From contig JAVKFU010000007.1 in NCBI GenBank assembly GCA_040223695.1, positions 1-64,000 on the forward strand: DNA of 64,000 nucleotides. Direction: 5' to 3'. Of the stretch, positions 43,748 to 53,153 are shown in pieces. Source of the stretch: Deltaproteobacteria bacterium (lineage in GTDB: Bacteria; Desulfobacterota_D; UBA1144; Nemesobacterales; UBA2774). Each line of letters opens with the position of its first letter. Within the stretch, counting starts at the first letter, position 1. A model generated the notes under the pieces. It ran no database searches, was not told the origin of the DNA, and saw only the letters and a program-made list of their open reading frames with translations. Position numbers and translations under genes: made by a program.

Positions 43748-44932
43748 ATGCGTGGAGACAAAGAAAATGAGGTTTTCTATATCGGGGAGACTAATTACAG
43801 GAACGAAAGGAAGAGGTTCGGGATTAAAAGAAAAGACAGGCGATCACACCTGTATGTGATTGGAAAGACCGGGACCGGGAAGTCTACGCTCATAAAGAAT
43901 CTGATTATTCAGGATTTACAAAAAGGAGACGGGCTTGCGCTCCAAGACCCTCACGGTGACCTTGTTGAAACCATTGTGAGCTTGGTTCCGGAAGAACGAA
44001 CTGAAGACGTGATCTATATAAACCCTTCGGATAGAAGAAACTCGATAGGTTTTAATGTATTGGAGGGTGTCAACTCCACAGAAGGAAGATATTTAATCGC
44101 TTCAGGTCTTGTCAGTATATTTAAAAAGCTCTGGGCCGACTCGTGGGGCCAGAGAACAGAGCACATTTTGAGAAACTTGATTTTGACTTTAGCTGAGTAT
44201 CCAGGGGCGACACTTCTTGATTTGAATAAACTTCTTGTAGACGCGCGTTTTAGAAAAACAGTACTCCTTTATGTAAAAGACGAGAAAGTGAAGGAGTTCT
44301 GGGGGAAGGAGTTTGATAAGTGGCCACTCCGGTTCAGGGCTGAAGCGATAGCTCCTATCCAGAACAAAGCCGGGGCATTTTTAAGCAGTCCGTTTATACG
44401 AGATATAATCGGGAAGAAGAAAAGCTCCTTTAACATGAGAGAGTTGATGGATACCGGAAAAGTGCTATTGGTAAACCTTGCGAAGGGAAGGATTGGCGAG
44501 GATACGTCAATGCTTTTGGGGTCGCTATTTGTGATAAAGATTTATCTTACTGCATTGAGCAGAACAGACATACCCGAGGAGAAAAGGCAGGACTTCTATC
44601 TCTATTTAGACGAGCTCCAGAGCTTTGCCGCGGGTAGCTATGCAGACATGCTACCAGAGGCGCGTAAGTATAGGCTTTGCCTTAATTTGGTTCACCAATA
44701 CATTGACCAGATTGATAAAAAAACCGTCTCCGCGATTCTTGGGAATGTAGGAACGATTATTTCATTTAGAGTAAGTGCCAGGGATGCGGAGTATTTGGAA
44801 AAGGAATTTTATCCCAACTTTAAAGTGGGAGATTTGGTTCATCTTCCAGGCTTTCATATCTATATCAGGCTTATGATTGATGGGGCTAGTTCGAAGGCGT
44901 TTAGTGCAACATCTCTTCCAGATCAAATTTGA
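43748..44932 (+). CDS. second HerA/TraD-type transfer ATPase (compact)
   Basis: About 394 residues. It lacks the long N-terminal domain of the ATPase at 17829 and begins almost at the motor: Walker A VIGKTGTGKSTLIKN near residue 35, ALQDPHGDLVETIV, Walker B FYLYLDELQSFA, and EARKYRLCLNLVHQYIDQI. The order and wording match the larger paralogue closely, so both are transfer-type pumps. ATG 43748 is used; TTG 43727 is possible. It is transcribed alone on the plus strand behind motif copy D. It may come from a second, fused element. Confidence 0.75.
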   Translation: MRGDKENEVFYIGETNYRNERKRFGIKRKDRRSHLYVIGKTGTGKSTLIKNLIIQDLQKGDGLALQDPHGDLVETIVSLVPEERTEDVIYINPSDRRNSIGFNVLEGVNSTEGRYLIASGLVSIFKKLWADSWGQRTEHILRNLILTLAEYPGATLLDLNKLLVDARFRKTVLLYVKDEKVKEFWGKEFDKWPLRFRAEAIAPIQNKAGAFLSSPFIRDIIGKKKSSFNMRELMDTGKVLLVNLAKGRIGEDTSMLLGSLFVIKIYLTALSRTDIPEEKRQDFYLYLDELQSFAAGSYADMLPEARKYRLCLNLVHQYIDQIDKKTVSAILGNVGTIISFRVSARDAEYLEKEFYPNFKVGDLVHLPGFHIYIRLMIDGASSKAFSATSLPDQI

Positions 44933-44958
44933 AGAATATTCTAGATTTTTTCTAAGAG

Positions 44959-45846
44959 TTAATCATCATCTGACATATCAATTCTGAAGTCAGCCCATAC
45001 AGGCCTATGATCAGACACGGCTAATCTTGAATATCTTTCACGATAATCATCGGAGTCGCCTTTTGGATCTTCATACAGCACTTCATCGAATTTAAATATG
45101 TCATGCTCACCAGTGTATTCCTGAACTTGAGTTTCGCTATACCATATATTATCAATGAGATTTGAATCCCTGGTTGTGGTAGCGTTCTGTTTGCATTCTG
45201 ATAAAGTTGAACAAGGGTAAACTGGTAAGGTATTTTCAACTGATTTCAAGTTGATAAAGGAATTGTTATTTGGATTGAGGTTGAAGTCACCAACTACCAG
45301 AATGTCTTTTTCGGATTGACTCATGAGATTGTTGTAAATAATGCCCAGGCGTGCGATTTCCAGTTCCCTTCCAGCTTCTCCAAGACTCCCGCATCCCGAG
45401 CAGATATGGACAGAGATAATAGTAAAATCAAAGTCGCCTGCTCTGAAGGATGCAATGTAAGGCGGTCTTGCGAAGGTTCCTTTGGCAAGATGGCCGGAAT
45501 CTAAAGGCTCAATAACATCTTCCCTAAAGAGAAACGCGTAGTGCTCTGCTTCACTGCCGGTTCCTGAGACAGGGCTAAAAAGCTTGGCGTATGAATGTCC
45601 AATGGTCTCAAGCCATGCAATTATCATATCGAGAGAATCCTCATCGTTCACTTCCTGGATCGCAATTAAGTCAAAATTCTTAAGAATGTACGCTATCTGT
45701 AAGAGCTCGAAATCACTTCTGCTCGAAGTCGAAAGGTCCCGAATATTCCATGTCGCAATCTTAATAGTCTTGTTTGCTGAAGAAAAAGAAGTAAGGCTGG
45801 TTATTATGAGGACTGAAATTAGAACTACAAAGTGTTTATGTTTCAT
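44959..45846 (-). CDS. exported endonuclease/exonuclease/phosphatase family protein
   Basis: A 295-residue protein with a signal peptide (about 1-24, ending FSSA). The DNase I-like fold is shown by IKIATWNIRDLS, LIAIQEVND, VVGDFNLNPNNNSF and VSDHRPVWADF, which contain the metal-binding Glu and the catalytic Asp/His residues. Nuclease or phosphodiesterase outside the cytoplasm, substrate unknown. Three to four cysteines could form disulfides. It converges on the transfer ATPase gene with 26 bp between them. Confidence 0.75.
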   Translation of the reverse strand: MKHKHFVVLISVLIITSLTSFSSANKTIKIATWNIRDLSTSSRSDFELLQIAYILKNFDLIAIQEVNDEDSLDMIIAWLETIGHSYAKLFSPVSGTGSEAEHYAFLFREDVIEPLDSGHLAKGTFARPPYIASFRAGDFDFTIISVHICSGCGSLGEAGRELEIARLGIIYNNLMSQSEKDILVVGDFNLNPNNNSFINLKSVENTLPVYPCSTLSECKQNATTTRDSNLIDNIWYSETQVQEYTGEHDIFKFDEVLYEDPKGDSDDYRERYSRLAVSDHRPVWADFRIDMSDDD

Positions 45847-45955
45847 GGCTCAGTGAAAAATATTATCTTAAACGCTTGCTTCTGCCCATTCTTCCGGAAA
45901 TGTCTATTTCAAATGTGCTCAATATAGGTTTGAAAAGTCCTCTGATCTGCCGAAT

Positions 45956-46225
45956 TTAATCCTTAACAGTCATCAACTCCTCCCATTTAGTTGTAAATCT
46001 ATTCGAAATCCTTGCTCTTTTCATCCCCCACTGTCTTTCATATCCAGAAGCTCCGGACCTTACTGTCACTCTGCCCCATTGACCGTTAATTCTATCCATC
46101 GCCTTCATCAGTCTATTGTGCTTTGAACTATCCATAAGGCGAACACTTACAGTATTGCAGGATAGAATTATTTCTACAATTTCCCCTATTTTTCGTTGTC
46201 CCAGGTCTTGGTGTATAAATTTCAT
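45956..46225 (-). pseudogene. C-terminal fragment of a second umuC
   Basis: Residues about 36-89 read HNRLMKAMDRINGQWGRVTV, RSGASGYERQWGMKRARISN, RFTTKWEELMTV. The intact polymerase at 49959 ends KRLTDAMDKINTQWGRETVRSG etc., about 75% identical. The polymerase domains are gone; the first 35 residues have no match. It is a decayed copy, lying on the other side of the restriction-modification gene from the intact umuC. Confidence 0.75.
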
Positions 46226-46267
46226 ACTTCTTTCATATCCCTATATAGTCTACTCGGGGCAAATTAC

Positions 46268-49252
46268 TTATTCTAAGGTGTTCGGTAAAAAATCTATATT
46301 ATCAATTTCCTTCATAATACGATCGGTTTCTACAAGAGCCACTATAATCCGCTGCCAGTGCTTAATATCCTCAATCGTTAACTTCCTGCCCTTACGGTCT
46401 TTCAGCCATTTCTGAGCGGGCTGGTATCCGCCGATATGGAAGTTCCATGCCACTTCCGACACGTTACCAAAATACTGTGTTTCATTGATCCAAACCTTGC
46501 CTTTATCAAAGCGCGGCTTTTTAACTTCGTGATCACCATCAACAGGATACGTAGTAAGCAGTTCATTCAACTTCTCACTTTCCATCAGATGTAGTTTACG
46601 CAGTCCAGTGCCCTGCTTAGCCAACGCATGGAAGTTTTTGGAATCTTTTGGATAGGGAATTCGCGGAAAGTCTGACTTTAAGAATTCAGCATAACGCTTG
46701 CGAAATTCGGGACTATGTAACACAGCATAGATGTAATCGAACAGGCTTTCTGGTGTTACATTTGGCACAATATTCTTGATTTGTGCATAGATATTCGGGT
46801 TAAGATTTGGGGTCATTGTTTCAACTGTGCCGAGATCAGGATGATAAATATACAAAGGGAAGCAGAAGCTGTTATCTAATGATGAGACATAGCTTTTGTC
46901 CGTAATTTCCTTTGATAGAAAATAAGTCGAGCTATCGTCTCTATTTCTTTTACATGTAATTAACGCAATATTTTCTTTGAAAAAGTTGCGCATGATAAAC
47001 TCTCGCGCTCTTGCTAGCATTTCAGTTTTATACTCAATAAATCTTGTATCAAATGGTCTGTAAGAATATGACCGAACATTATCATTTTGATATTTTTCAA
47101 ACATTACCCGTTCTTTATCGCCCCCGGTGGTCACGCCCATAGAGCCTTCCACAAATAATTCAGAAACTAGAATTCCTTTTTCGTATTCTTCCAGTAGACC
47201 ATAGTCTTTCGGAATAAAGAAATAATCACTTTCAATGGGTTTCAGCTTCTTCCACTTTACACCGATCAGCATGCTTTTTAGTAGAAAGTCATATTTTTTC
47301 TGCCTGTCGCCCCACAGGTCTGCGTGATGGACGGTCGCCAACGGCTTCTTACCAACCATACGGCGATTTTTTACGGCTACAACAATCGCAACGCCCTGCT
47401 TTATATCAAATACATTTTTGTCTGGCTTTCCTTCAGGGGTTGTTTCTTTTTGTTGTGCATTACCGTGTAAATCAATAATGTAAATATCATCAAAGGTGTT
47501 TAATAAATGCCACCGCATCCCGCGAAAGGTTGGATTATCCAAATAAGAGTGGTTAGTAATATACGCTAAAACCCCTTCACCGTTTTTTTCAATATAATAC
47601 TCACCCATCCTCATAAACTTGACGTAATCATCATTTAGCCATTTAGAATTTCTTTCTTTCAGTTTGCCACCTCTAGGTTCTTGTTTATAGGCATCCACAA
47701 TATCCATAATCCAGTCCCCTTTATTGGAGCTTTCCCCACTATACGGTGGATTGCCTAAAGCAACCATTATGGGCATATCCTTTTTTATCCTGTTGGCTTC
47801 ATTGGCTTCTCTTGACAGCCAGCTTGCGAACAAAGTTTCCACTTTTGGATGATATTCTTCAAGGCTGTTTGTGAGATAAACACTCACACGAGGTGGGTTA
47901 TTGGGATTTAAAGGGTGGTATCCGGTTTCCTGTAATAGCAAGTCCAGCTTCATGTGACACATGGCATAGCTCGCCATCAGCAATTCAAAGCCATGCAGAC
48001 GGGGAAGTAGGTCATTTTCAACGTAACTGCTCCACAAACCTTCCTGTCCTTTGAAGCGTGCATAGATCAGTTTAATAACTTCGGCAAGGAAAGTACCGGT
48101 TCCGGTTGCCACATCAAGGAGTTGTACTTTATGCACTTCTTTATCAACCATTTTGCGTCTTGTTGTCCGCTTGTCCGTGTCCTGCACTTCAACCTGAATC
48201 TTGACTTTGGATGTATCCGCAAGCCCGGCTCTCAGGCCAAAATGCTCCTTCAATACATCATCAATGGCACGGACAATAAAATTCACAACAGGTTCCGGCG
48301 TGTACCAGATTCCCCGGCTTTTACGCAGTTTCGGATCATACTCGGCAAGGAATGTTTCATAGAAATGCAGGATCGGGTCGTTCTGGCCAGTAGCCATACC
48401 AAAGTCATGCATGATGGCCCGAAGGTCTGTGGATCGATAAACTTCACACAAAGCATCAACAATCCAGACTACGCGGTCATCAAGGTCTGGACCAGCGACA
48501 TAGTGAAAAAGTTGTCTCAAAAAGGGGTTGCTCTTCGGAATCAATGTCAGGGCTTCAGCACGAGTAAAGTCATCGAGACTTGTGTCGTGAAGACGTGCTG
48601 TGAACAGGCCGTAAGCTATTGTCTGCGCGTATACATCTGCAAACTGCACCTCGTCCATGTCGTGCACAAGTACTTTTTTGAAAGCTTTAAGCTGGTCATG
48701 TAATGCGCTATTTCCGATTTTATCCTGAACAACTTTGAAAAACACATCTCTCATAAGGCGGGCTTTATGGGCCATCATCTCCGCTAGTTTTTTGGCGGAC
48801 TTAATTGTTTGTCCCTGAAATGCCGCAAAGTCTATCAGAAGGGTTTTCAGACGAGAAAAGTTTTCGGCAAGCGGTCTTACACTTTTCCCTTGAACATCAC
48901 CAATATGGATTACTTCTACCTTTTCACCATGAAGGAAAAAGCGAAATTCCAGATAGTCTGTCAAAATCAGGTTGTCGAGGGACTCACGATAACGTTTGAG
49001 CTGTTCGGTCTTTTCAGTTTTATCTAGTTCATCACCTATATCTTTTGCTTCGATATAACCTACATCAATCTTACGCCGTGAAAGGATAAAATCCGGTGCT
49101 CCGCATTCGATACGTGCGGGGTCATTACTGGCTATAATGCCTGGTATTACATCTTCCAATAGGTTCTGTAGGGCTGGGCGGTATGTGTGCTCCCGTGCAG
49201 TTCCCATGGCGTAACGTTTGCTGATGTCATCGATATATTTCTGGAATGGCAT
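46268..49252 (-). CDS. single-chain restriction-modification enzyme (type IIG/ISP-like)
   Basis: A 994-residue protein. N-terminal nuclease motif PDFILSRRKIDVGYIEAKDIG (PD...EAK, residues about 52-72). Adenine methyltransferase domain: SAM motif LLDVATGTGTFLAEVI (about 378-393) and catalytic NPPY (VALGNPPYSG, about 500). The C-terminal 300 residues (AQIKNIVPNVTPESLFDYIY, RFDKGKVWINETQYFGNVSE) resemble the ISP target-recognition domain. No SF2 helicase domain is present, unlike 1,500-residue LlaBIII-like enzymes, so it should cut and modify as a type IIG/IIL enzyme. Well-separated from neighbours and flanked by umuC copies. Confidence 0.8.
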   Translation of the reverse strand: MPFQKYIDDISKRYAMGTAREHTYRPALQNLLEDVIPGIIASNDPARIECGAPDFILSRRKIDVGYIEAKDIGDELDKTEKTEQLKRYRESLDNLILTDYLEFRFFLHGEKVEVIHIGDVQGKSVRPLAENFSRLKTLLIDFAAFQGQTIKSAKKLAEMMAHKARLMRDVFFKVVQDKIGNSALHDQLKAFKKVLVHDMDEVQFADVYAQTIAYGLFTARLHDTSLDDFTRAEALTLIPKSNPFLRQLFHYVAGPDLDDRVVWIVDALCEVYRSTDLRAIMHDFGMATGQNDPILHFYETFLAEYDPKLRKSRGIWYTPEPVVNFIVRAIDDVLKEHFGLRAGLADTSKVKIQVEVQDTDKRTTRRKMVDKEVHKVQLLDVATGTGTFLAEVIKLIYARFKGQEGLWSSYVENDLLPRLHGFELLMASYAMCHMKLDLLLQETGYHPLNPNNPPRVSVYLTNSLEEYHPKVETLFASWLSREANEANRIKKDMPIMVALGNPPYSGESSNKGDWIMDIVDAYKQEPRGGKLKERNSKWLNDDYVKFMRMGEYYIEKNGEGVLAYITNHSYLDNPTFRGMRWHLLNTFDDIYIIDLHGNAQQKETTPEGKPDKNVFDIKQGVAIVVAVKNRRMVGKKPLATVHHADLWGDRQKKYDFLLKSMLIGVKWKKLKPIESDYFFIPKDYGLLEEYEKGILVSELFVEGSMGVTTGGDKERVMFEKYQNDNVRSYSYRPFDTRFIEYKTEMLARAREFIMRNFFKENIALITCKRNRDDSSTYFLSKEITDKSYVSSLDNSFCFPLYIYHPDLGTVETMTPNLNPNIYAQIKNIVPNVTPESLFDYIYAVLHSPEFRKRYAEFLKSDFPRIPYPKDSKNFHALAKQGTGLRKLHLMESEKLNELLTTYPVDGDHEVKKPRFDKGKVWINETQYFGNVSEVAWNFHIGGYQPAQKWLKDRKGRKLTIEDIKHWQRIIVALVETDRIMKEIDNIDFLPNTLE

Positions 49253-49439
49253 TATAAACCTGATTCACAGAGAGTTTTTAGAAATATGATTAAAGAACAA
49301 GATAAACTAAATACATGTATGTATCAAAAATGATACTATCTCGTTCATCATGAAAGAAGAGTTAAGAATTGAATATAATCATAACTGTTAATTCAGAAGT
49401 GTTAATAAAAAATTTGAGATTAGTTTATAATTATTTCAT

Positions 49440-49613
49440 ATGTCAGATAAAAAAGAAGACAAGTTCTCACCCGATCTCAATTTCCACAACAAAAATGAGG
49501 AAGAGGTTGAGAACCTTACGTTCTACAGTAAAGATGGAAAGTTTTATCAAAAAACAGATGACGATGAATGGGTAGAGGTTACTGCGCTCAGCGAGGGAGA
49601 GGAGAAGCAATAA
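49440..49613 (+). CDS. small acidic protein (57 residues)
   Basis: ATG frame: MSDKKEDKFSPDLNFHNKNE, then EEVENLTFYSKDGKFYQKTD, ending EGEEKQ. Very acidic and hydrophilic with a short beta motif. It ends 3 bp before the next small gene, with GGAGAAG serving that gene. No family recognised. Supported by composition and tight linkage. Confidence 0.5.
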   Translation: MSDKKEDKFSPDLNFHNKNEEEVENLTFYSKDGKFYQKTDDDEWVEVTALSEGEEKQ

Positions 49614-49616
49614 AAA

Positions 49617-49808
49617 ATGAGCGAAAAGGTAAATCCGCACACACTCTTGAAAGAAGTGATAGAACCAGTGCTTGAAAACATAGCGGGCGAAATAAATTCA
49701 ACCAGAGGAGCTGAAGGTTATATTGCTAAGACAGGCTCCTGCAAGCCGTACTTAAATCCCGAGCACCCCGTACTTGGTGCACGGTCTATATCTATATATC
49801 GCGACTGA
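49617..49808 (+). CDS. small protein of unknown function (63 residues)
   Basis: MSEKVNPHTLLKEVIEPVLE start, then IAGEINSTRGAEGYIAKTGS and a C-terminal segment HPVLGARSISIYRD. GAGGAGAAGC stands 9 bases upstream. Cotranscribed with the preceding small gene. No family recognised. Confidence 0.45.
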   Translation: MSEKVNPHTLLKEVIEPVLENIAGEINSTRGAEGYIAKTGSCKPYLNPEHPVLGARSISIYRD

Positions 49809-49958
49809 TATCACGAAACTACAGTCTCAGTATTTTGTACCAGCGACTCAGATGTATTATTTATTCAAGATGTCCGTGTAATAATGGGGCTTTCTAGGAT
49901 AAAATTAGAAATGGTTAATGAAGTAAATGTAGAATCCGCTGTAACAGAGAAACTAGAA

Positions 49959-51239
49959 TTATAGCTTTTCGATTCCTGCTCTAACAGTTACTAATTCATC
50001 CCACCTCGTAGTATATCTATTTGAAATTCTAGCTCGTCTCATACCCCAGGGTCTTTCATACCCGGAGGCTCCGGACCTTACTGTCTCTCTTCCCCACTGA
50101 GTGTTGATTTTGTCCATCGCATCTGTCAATCTCTTGTGCCCTGAATGATCAAACTTAGTAAAGAGGTTTTGTTGGACTTCACAAGCCGGAGCTAAATTCA
50201 TGAGGGCAACGCCTGCTTTTTTGTACGCATAACCTTTTCTGTAAATTTTGCTTAGAAGATGGAGTGCATATTTAATAAGCATTGGAGTGTATGCCGTTGG
50301 CTCTGGTAATCTGCATGACATGATATTGCTATATTGTGGGTTCTCAGGTTTAAATCGGTTTGTCTCAATCCAGACCGATATGTGATCACAAATAGATTTT
50401 TGTGCACGGAGCTTTTCAGCGGCTCGGGTTGCATATGTGGCTATGGCCTCGGAAACCTCCGTGTAATCTTCTACATCCTTTCCGAAGGACCTCGAGCTTA
50501 CAATCTCTTTTTTGTCCGGGATTGCTTCTTCAAGATCGATGCATGACTGGCCGCGCAACTCCCACACAGTTCTAAGTCCCTGTACGGTCATGTTCTTTCT
50601 AATAAAACCGTCATAAGCATTCTTAAGATCATGTGCTGTCTTTATACCGTGTCTGCTTAAGAGCTTCGTATATTGCCAGCCAACCCCCCATACATCTTCA
50701 ACCTCCACGCTTGCGAGAAAATCATCGAGCCTGGGGTGATCCGTAATATCCAGCACCCCCTGACACATCTTGTTTTTCTTGGCTAATTTATTGGCTATTT
50801 TTGCAAGCGTCTTTGTAGGCCCGATTCCCACCGAGACAGGTATGCCCGTCCATCGAAGAACCTCGGCCCTTATCTCTCGTCCATAAGCGGTGAGATTTGT
50901 TTTTCCAAAGCCGTCAAGTGAGAGAAACGATTCATCGATAGAATAGTTTTCAATATGGGGAGAGAATTGAGATAACACCTCATGTACTCTATGCGACATG
51001 TCTGCATAGAGCGTATAATTGCTTGAGTAGAGATGGATGTTGTGTTTCTTTACAATGCCCATGAATTTGAATATAGGAGCTCCCATAGAAACGAATTGCT
51101 TGGCTTCTTCAGATAACGCCACTGCACACCCATCATTGTTAGAAAGGACAATTACTGGCCTGCCGTTGAGTCCGGGATTAAAGACTCTTTCACAGGAAAC
51201 ATAGAAGTTATTGCAATCTACTAGGGCGAATATGGTCAT
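49959..51239 (-). CDS. umuC: Y-family DNA polymerase V subunit (UmuC)
   Basis: A 426-residue error-prone polymerase. MTIFALVDCNNFYVSCERVFNP and YSIDESFLSLDG hold the catalytic acidic residues (D8 and the DE pair). The palm and finger motif RPVIVLSNNDGCAVA and the HhH region follow, then a little-finger domain. The C-terminal DUF4113 block is present (RLTDAMDKINTQWGRETVRSG...YTTRWDELVTV). The length matches UmuC. It follows umuD after 7 bp, so they form polymerase V for damage bypass and mutation. The fragment at 45956 is a decayed paralogue. Confidence 0.92.
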   Translation of the reverse strand: MTIFALVDCNNFYVSCERVFNPGLNGRPVIVLSNNDGCAVALSEEAKQFVSMGAPIFKFMGIVKKHNIHLYSSNYTLYADMSHRVHEVLSQFSPHIENYSIDESFLSLDGFGKTNLTAYGREIRAEVLRWTGIPVSVGIGPTKTLAKIANKLAKKNKMCQGVLDITDHPRLDDFLASVEVEDVWGVGWQYTKLLSRHGIKTAHDLKNAYDGFIRKNMTVQGLRTVWELRGQSCIDLEEAIPDKKEIVSSRSFGKDVEDYTEVSEAIATYATRAAEKLRAQKSICDHISVWIETNRFKPENPQYSNIMSCRLPEPTAYTPMLIKYALHLLSKIYRKGYAYKKAGVALMNLAPACEVQQNLFTKFDHSGHKRLTDAMDKINTQWGRETVRSGASGYERPWGMRRARISNRYTTRWDELVTVRAGIEKL

Positions 51240-51246
51240 GGGAATA

Positions 51247-51684
51247 TCAGAGCTTATGTATGCTGTAGGTAACCACTCCCCAGATCATAAAGTCCATCTC
51301 CGGCGTTATCTCATGTGGGAAGAACTTCGGGTTCTCCGGCACGAGGTAAACCTTTCCAAGCCGGTTATCCACATGGTATCTCTTAACCGTAAACTCTCCG
51401 TTGAGCCATGCGATGATAATCCTATCTTTCACCTCTTCAATCGCCTTGTCTATTACTAATATATCGTTCGGGAAAATACCTGCGCCTACCATGCTATCTC
51501 CTTCAGCTCGGGCATAGTATGTGGCCGCGGGGTGTTTGATGAGATACTTGTTCAAATCTAGTTTCTCTTCCAGATAGTCATCCGCAGGTGATGGGAAACC
51601 AGTTCCGCAGGGAATACGTAATGTTGCCAGCGGAAGTCTCGGGCTGTGCGCTGTATCAAGTATTCCAAGCTCTCTTAATATCAT
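51247..51684 (-). CDS. umuD: UmuD translesion-polymerase subunit (S24 self-cleaving)
   Basis: A 145-residue LexA-like S24 peptidase. The autocleavage site is Cys-Gly in IPCGTGFPSPADDY. The nucleophile serine is in EGDSMVGAGIFPNDILVID, and the general-base lysine in NGEFTVKRYH. After RecA-induced cleavage UmuD' joins UmuC. AAAAGGAGATAACC precedes ATG. All catalytic parts are intact, so the operon should be functional and SOS-inducible; the LexA site of this organism is unknown. Confidence 0.9.
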   Translation of the reverse strand: MILRELGILDTAHSPRLPLATLRIPCGTGFPSPADDYLEEKLDLNKYLIKHPAATYYARAEGDSMVGAGIFPNDILVIDKAIEEVKDRIIIAWLNGEFTVKRYHVDNRLGKVYLVPENPKFFPHEITPEMDFMIWGVVTYSIHKL

Positions 51685-51697
51685 GGTTATCTCCTTT

Positions 51698-52369
51698 TTA
51701 TGTCACACATTTTACACATTCCGGTATATCGTTTTTGGGTGAATTGACTATTGTTGAGACCTCATACATTTCCATTTCTTTTGATGGATAGGGTTTTAAG
51801 AGTGGCTTTAATTTCTCGGGGTCTTTGAGTTCAGGATCGAGCCATGTGCCTTCATCTTTCTGGTGTAGTATGACCGGCATCTGATTGTGGATCGGTTTTA
51901 GAAGTTCATTGTTGTCTGTGGTAATGATGGTGAATGTAGTAAGCGGCTCTTCTCCCTTGGTCCATATGTCCCACAATCCGGCGAAAGCAAACGGCTCCCC
52001 TGAAGAGAGCCTGATGAAATAGGGTATCTTCGATTTTTTATCGGTCTTTTTCCATTCATAGAATCCGTCTGCCAATACGAGACAGCGCCGTTTTCTGAGC
52101 GGATTTTTAAAGCTGTTCTTATTTTCAATTCCTTCTGCTTTGGCGTTAATCATTTTGTATCCGATGTTAGTGTTCTTCGCCCAGAACGGCACCAGGCTCC
52201 ATCTCGTCAGTTTCAGCACACGCTGGTCATCCTCGACGATGACGACCGGGTGCATCTGCGAGGGGGCGATGTTATAGCGCGGCTCCAGAAGGACCCCTTG
52301 CGGATCGGTAAAGCCGAACCTGCTTTGAAGATCGTCCTTGTCCGTCGATCTGACAAACCGTCCGCACAT
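51698..52369 (-). CDS. SRAP domain protein (HMCES/YedK-like)
   Basis: A 223-residue protein. MCGRFVRS exposes Cys2, which forms a covalent link with abasic sites in single-stranded DNA. YNIAPSQMHPVV, CLVLADGFYEWKK and HNQMPVILH carry the other conserved residues (N, E and H). It protects ssDNA abasic lesions at forks. The gene directly precedes umuD on the same strand (13-bp gap), giving a lesion-tolerance operon SRAP-umuD-umuC. Confidence 0.9.
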   Translation of the reverse strand: MCGRFVRSTDKDDLQSRFGFTDPQGVLLEPRYNIAPSQMHPVVIVEDDQRVLKLTRWSLVPFWAKNTNIGYKMINAKAEGIENKNSFKNPLRKRRCLVLADGFYEWKKTDKKSKIPYFIRLSSGEPFAFAGLWDIWTKGEEPLTTFTIITTDNNELLKPIHNQMPVILHQKDEGTWLDPELKDPEKLKPLLKPYPSKEMEMYEVSTIVNSPKNDIPECVKCVT

Positions 52370-52505
52370 AGATATTTCATAGGATATGTCAGGATCGGGA
52401 GGTCAACTAGGTATGAATTTTGCTATAAATTAGGGCAGGGAACTACTATCTCGGCCAATAATATATGTCGAGGTCAAGAAATCTGTATTACATAAAATGT
52501 TCTTG

Positions 52506-52658
52506 CTACTTCTTTTTGCCGCGTCCAGTGTCACCGCGTCCGGGATTGGGGATTGATTCCTTCTGCGTCGTTGCCGGATGCTTTTCAGCATAACTCTTTT
52601 TAACGAACTTACCCGTTGTTGAACTCCGGTAACCCGTGTGGCTTTGCTTCTTCGCCAT
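52506..52658 (-). CDS. 50-residue basic protein
   Basis: MAKKQSHTGYRSSTTGKFVK, then KSYAEKHPATTQKESIPNPG and RGDTGRGKKK. Lysine-rich and presumably nucleic-acid binding. The motif FVKKSYAEKHPxTT looks like a recurring small-protein family, but I cannot name it. AGGAGG stands 7 bases before ATG, a strong start. It lies between the SRAP gene and the HEPN-like gene on the same strand. Confidence 0.65.
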   Translation of the reverse strand: MAKKQSHTGYRSSTTGKFVKKSYAEKHPATTQKESIPNPGRGDTGRGKKK

Positions 52659-52700
52659 GATACTTCCTCCTATATTAATGTATCTGAAAGCTCCATATAT

Positions 52701-53144
52701 TCATTGCTCTTTTACAACAACATCTGCAAGCCAATTAAGATCCTCTGTTAGCTGACAAACACGGTCGGTAAAGAGATCGACATCTGAATTGAGCAAGCCA
52801 GACCCCGGTAAAATGGTTTCCTCGATGAAACCTGAAAATAGTGCATAGATATTGTGAGCCAGATAGTTTCTCTGATCTCTCAATATTTCCAGTACCGGTA
52901 CCATTTTCGTTAACAACTCATGTTTCCTGGCGTATTCAATCAGTATACCAAGGGTAGCCTTTTTTGTCTTTTCTCCCACATTTTTGTTGTCCATGTATTT
53001 TATCAGTTCCGTTTCGAGCCTGCCCGTTGCCAGTACAGCCCTGCCAAGCTCTTTGCAGAATTCATCATCTGCATATAGCAGCTTGTAAAACTCTATCCCT
53101 TCCGCTGGTTCTCCCTTCCGCATATTTATAGTTTTATTACACAT
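52701..53144 (-). CDS. HEPN-like protein
   Basis: A 147-residue helical protein. VLEILRDQRNYLAHNIYALF contains R-x4-H in RNYLAH, the RNase motif of HEPN domains, in its usual helix context. The rest (AVLATGRLETELIKYMDNK) also resembles HEPN-like toxins. The gene ends the operon after the ImmA/IrrE gene (9 bp). Whether it cleaves RNA is inference. ATG 53144 is used; 53123 is an alternative. Confidence 0.6.
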   Translation of the reverse strand: MCNKTINMRKGEPAEGIEFYKLLYADDEFCKELGRAVLATGRLETELIKYMDNKNVGEKTKKATLGILIEYARKHELLTKMVPVLEILRDQRNYLAHNIYALFSGFIEETILPGSGLLNSDVDLFTDRVCQLTEDLNWLADVVVKEQ

Positions 53145-53153
53145 ATGTTTGGC

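Noticed and set aside
46246-46265. Sixth copy of the 20-bp motif (AATTTGCC-CCGAGT-AGACTA, minus strand)
   Set aside because: The right half matches only with a shifted spacer, so it was not counted as a real copy.
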